Assembly: GCA_930367215.1 (NCBI GenBank)
Contig: OV884056.1
Location: forward strand, 279,726,067 to 279,790,066
DNA from: Pollenia angustigena
Taxonomy: Eukaryota > Arthropoda > Insecta > Diptera > Polleniidae
Length of the DNA stretch: 64,000 bases
Reading direction: 5' to 3'
Both the position numbers and the translations under genes were made by a program. The notes under the pieces were generated by a model that had not been told where the DNA came from, made no database searches, and worked only from the letters and a program-made list of their open reading frames with translations. This document shows, one piece after another, positions 63,986 through 64,000 of this stretch (its first letter is position 1; every line of letters begins with the position of its first letter).

Positions 63986-64000
63986 TAATTATCCATAATT

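Overview
The window looks like a chromosomal segment of a higher (probably calyptrate) fly. It is very AT-rich, its few genes are split by short introns with GT..AG borders, and it is packed with dipteran transposable elements. All identifications come from reading the sequence and from remembered family features; no database was searched.

Three host genes are supported, all on the + strand. (1) A delta-class glutathione S-transferase in four coding exons (6183-17320) encodes 218 residues. Its second intron is 10.3 kb long and filled with nested transposons. (2) A myosin-regulatory-light-chain-like EF-hand gene in five exons (49322-50275) encodes 236 residues. (3) At least five phase-compatible exons of a CUB-domain protein gene (50631-62743) continue beyond the visible exons at both ends. 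The EF-hand gene lies just upstream of the first visible CUB exon, which starts inside a domain, so it may sit inside an intron of the CUB gene. The 32 kb between the GST gene and the EF-hand gene holds no host gene that I can recognise.

The rest is a mobile-element archive. Several insertions have both ends and the target-site duplication readable:
- hAT elements with 8-bp duplications at 8923-13966, 14469-15710, 35695-36527 and 54067-54962.
- A Transib-like element with the 5-bp duplication CGTCG at 22766-24183.
- A Mutator-like element with a 9-bp duplication at 31896-33159.
- piggyBac elements at TTAA sites (7472-8915, 29485-30117, 53412-55607); the first and third carry broken transposase genes.
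- Helitrons at 9413-10296, 25574-26876 and 51633-52963.
- Many DINE-1/Helentron-type repeats.
- tRNA-derived SINE-like repeats and about twenty hairpin MITEs.

Two transposon-borne genes have long open frames. One is a Penelope-like reverse transcriptase/GIY-YIG endonuclease (44326-46554), with inverted terminal repeats, a hammerhead-ribozyme-like motif downstream and an inverted N-terminal coding segment upstream. The other is a 246-residue zinc-finger-like protein (11424-12164), the only long ORF in a 2.4-kb element with roughly 520-bp terminal inverted repeats. That element is the best candidate for something poorly described.

Layout: 1-5.4 kb, repeats and no gene; 5.4-17.5 kb, GST gene with its nested-transposon intron; 17.5-42 kb, transposon-dense intergenic DNA; 42-48.2 kb, tandem DINE copies split by the Penelope element; 48.6-50.4 kb, MITE and EF-hand gene; 50.6-62.8 kb, CUB-gene exons separated by a Helitron with a 130-bp array, a triple nest (hAT-like > piggyBac > hAT) and several MITEs; 62.8-64 kb, a MITE and a SINE copy.
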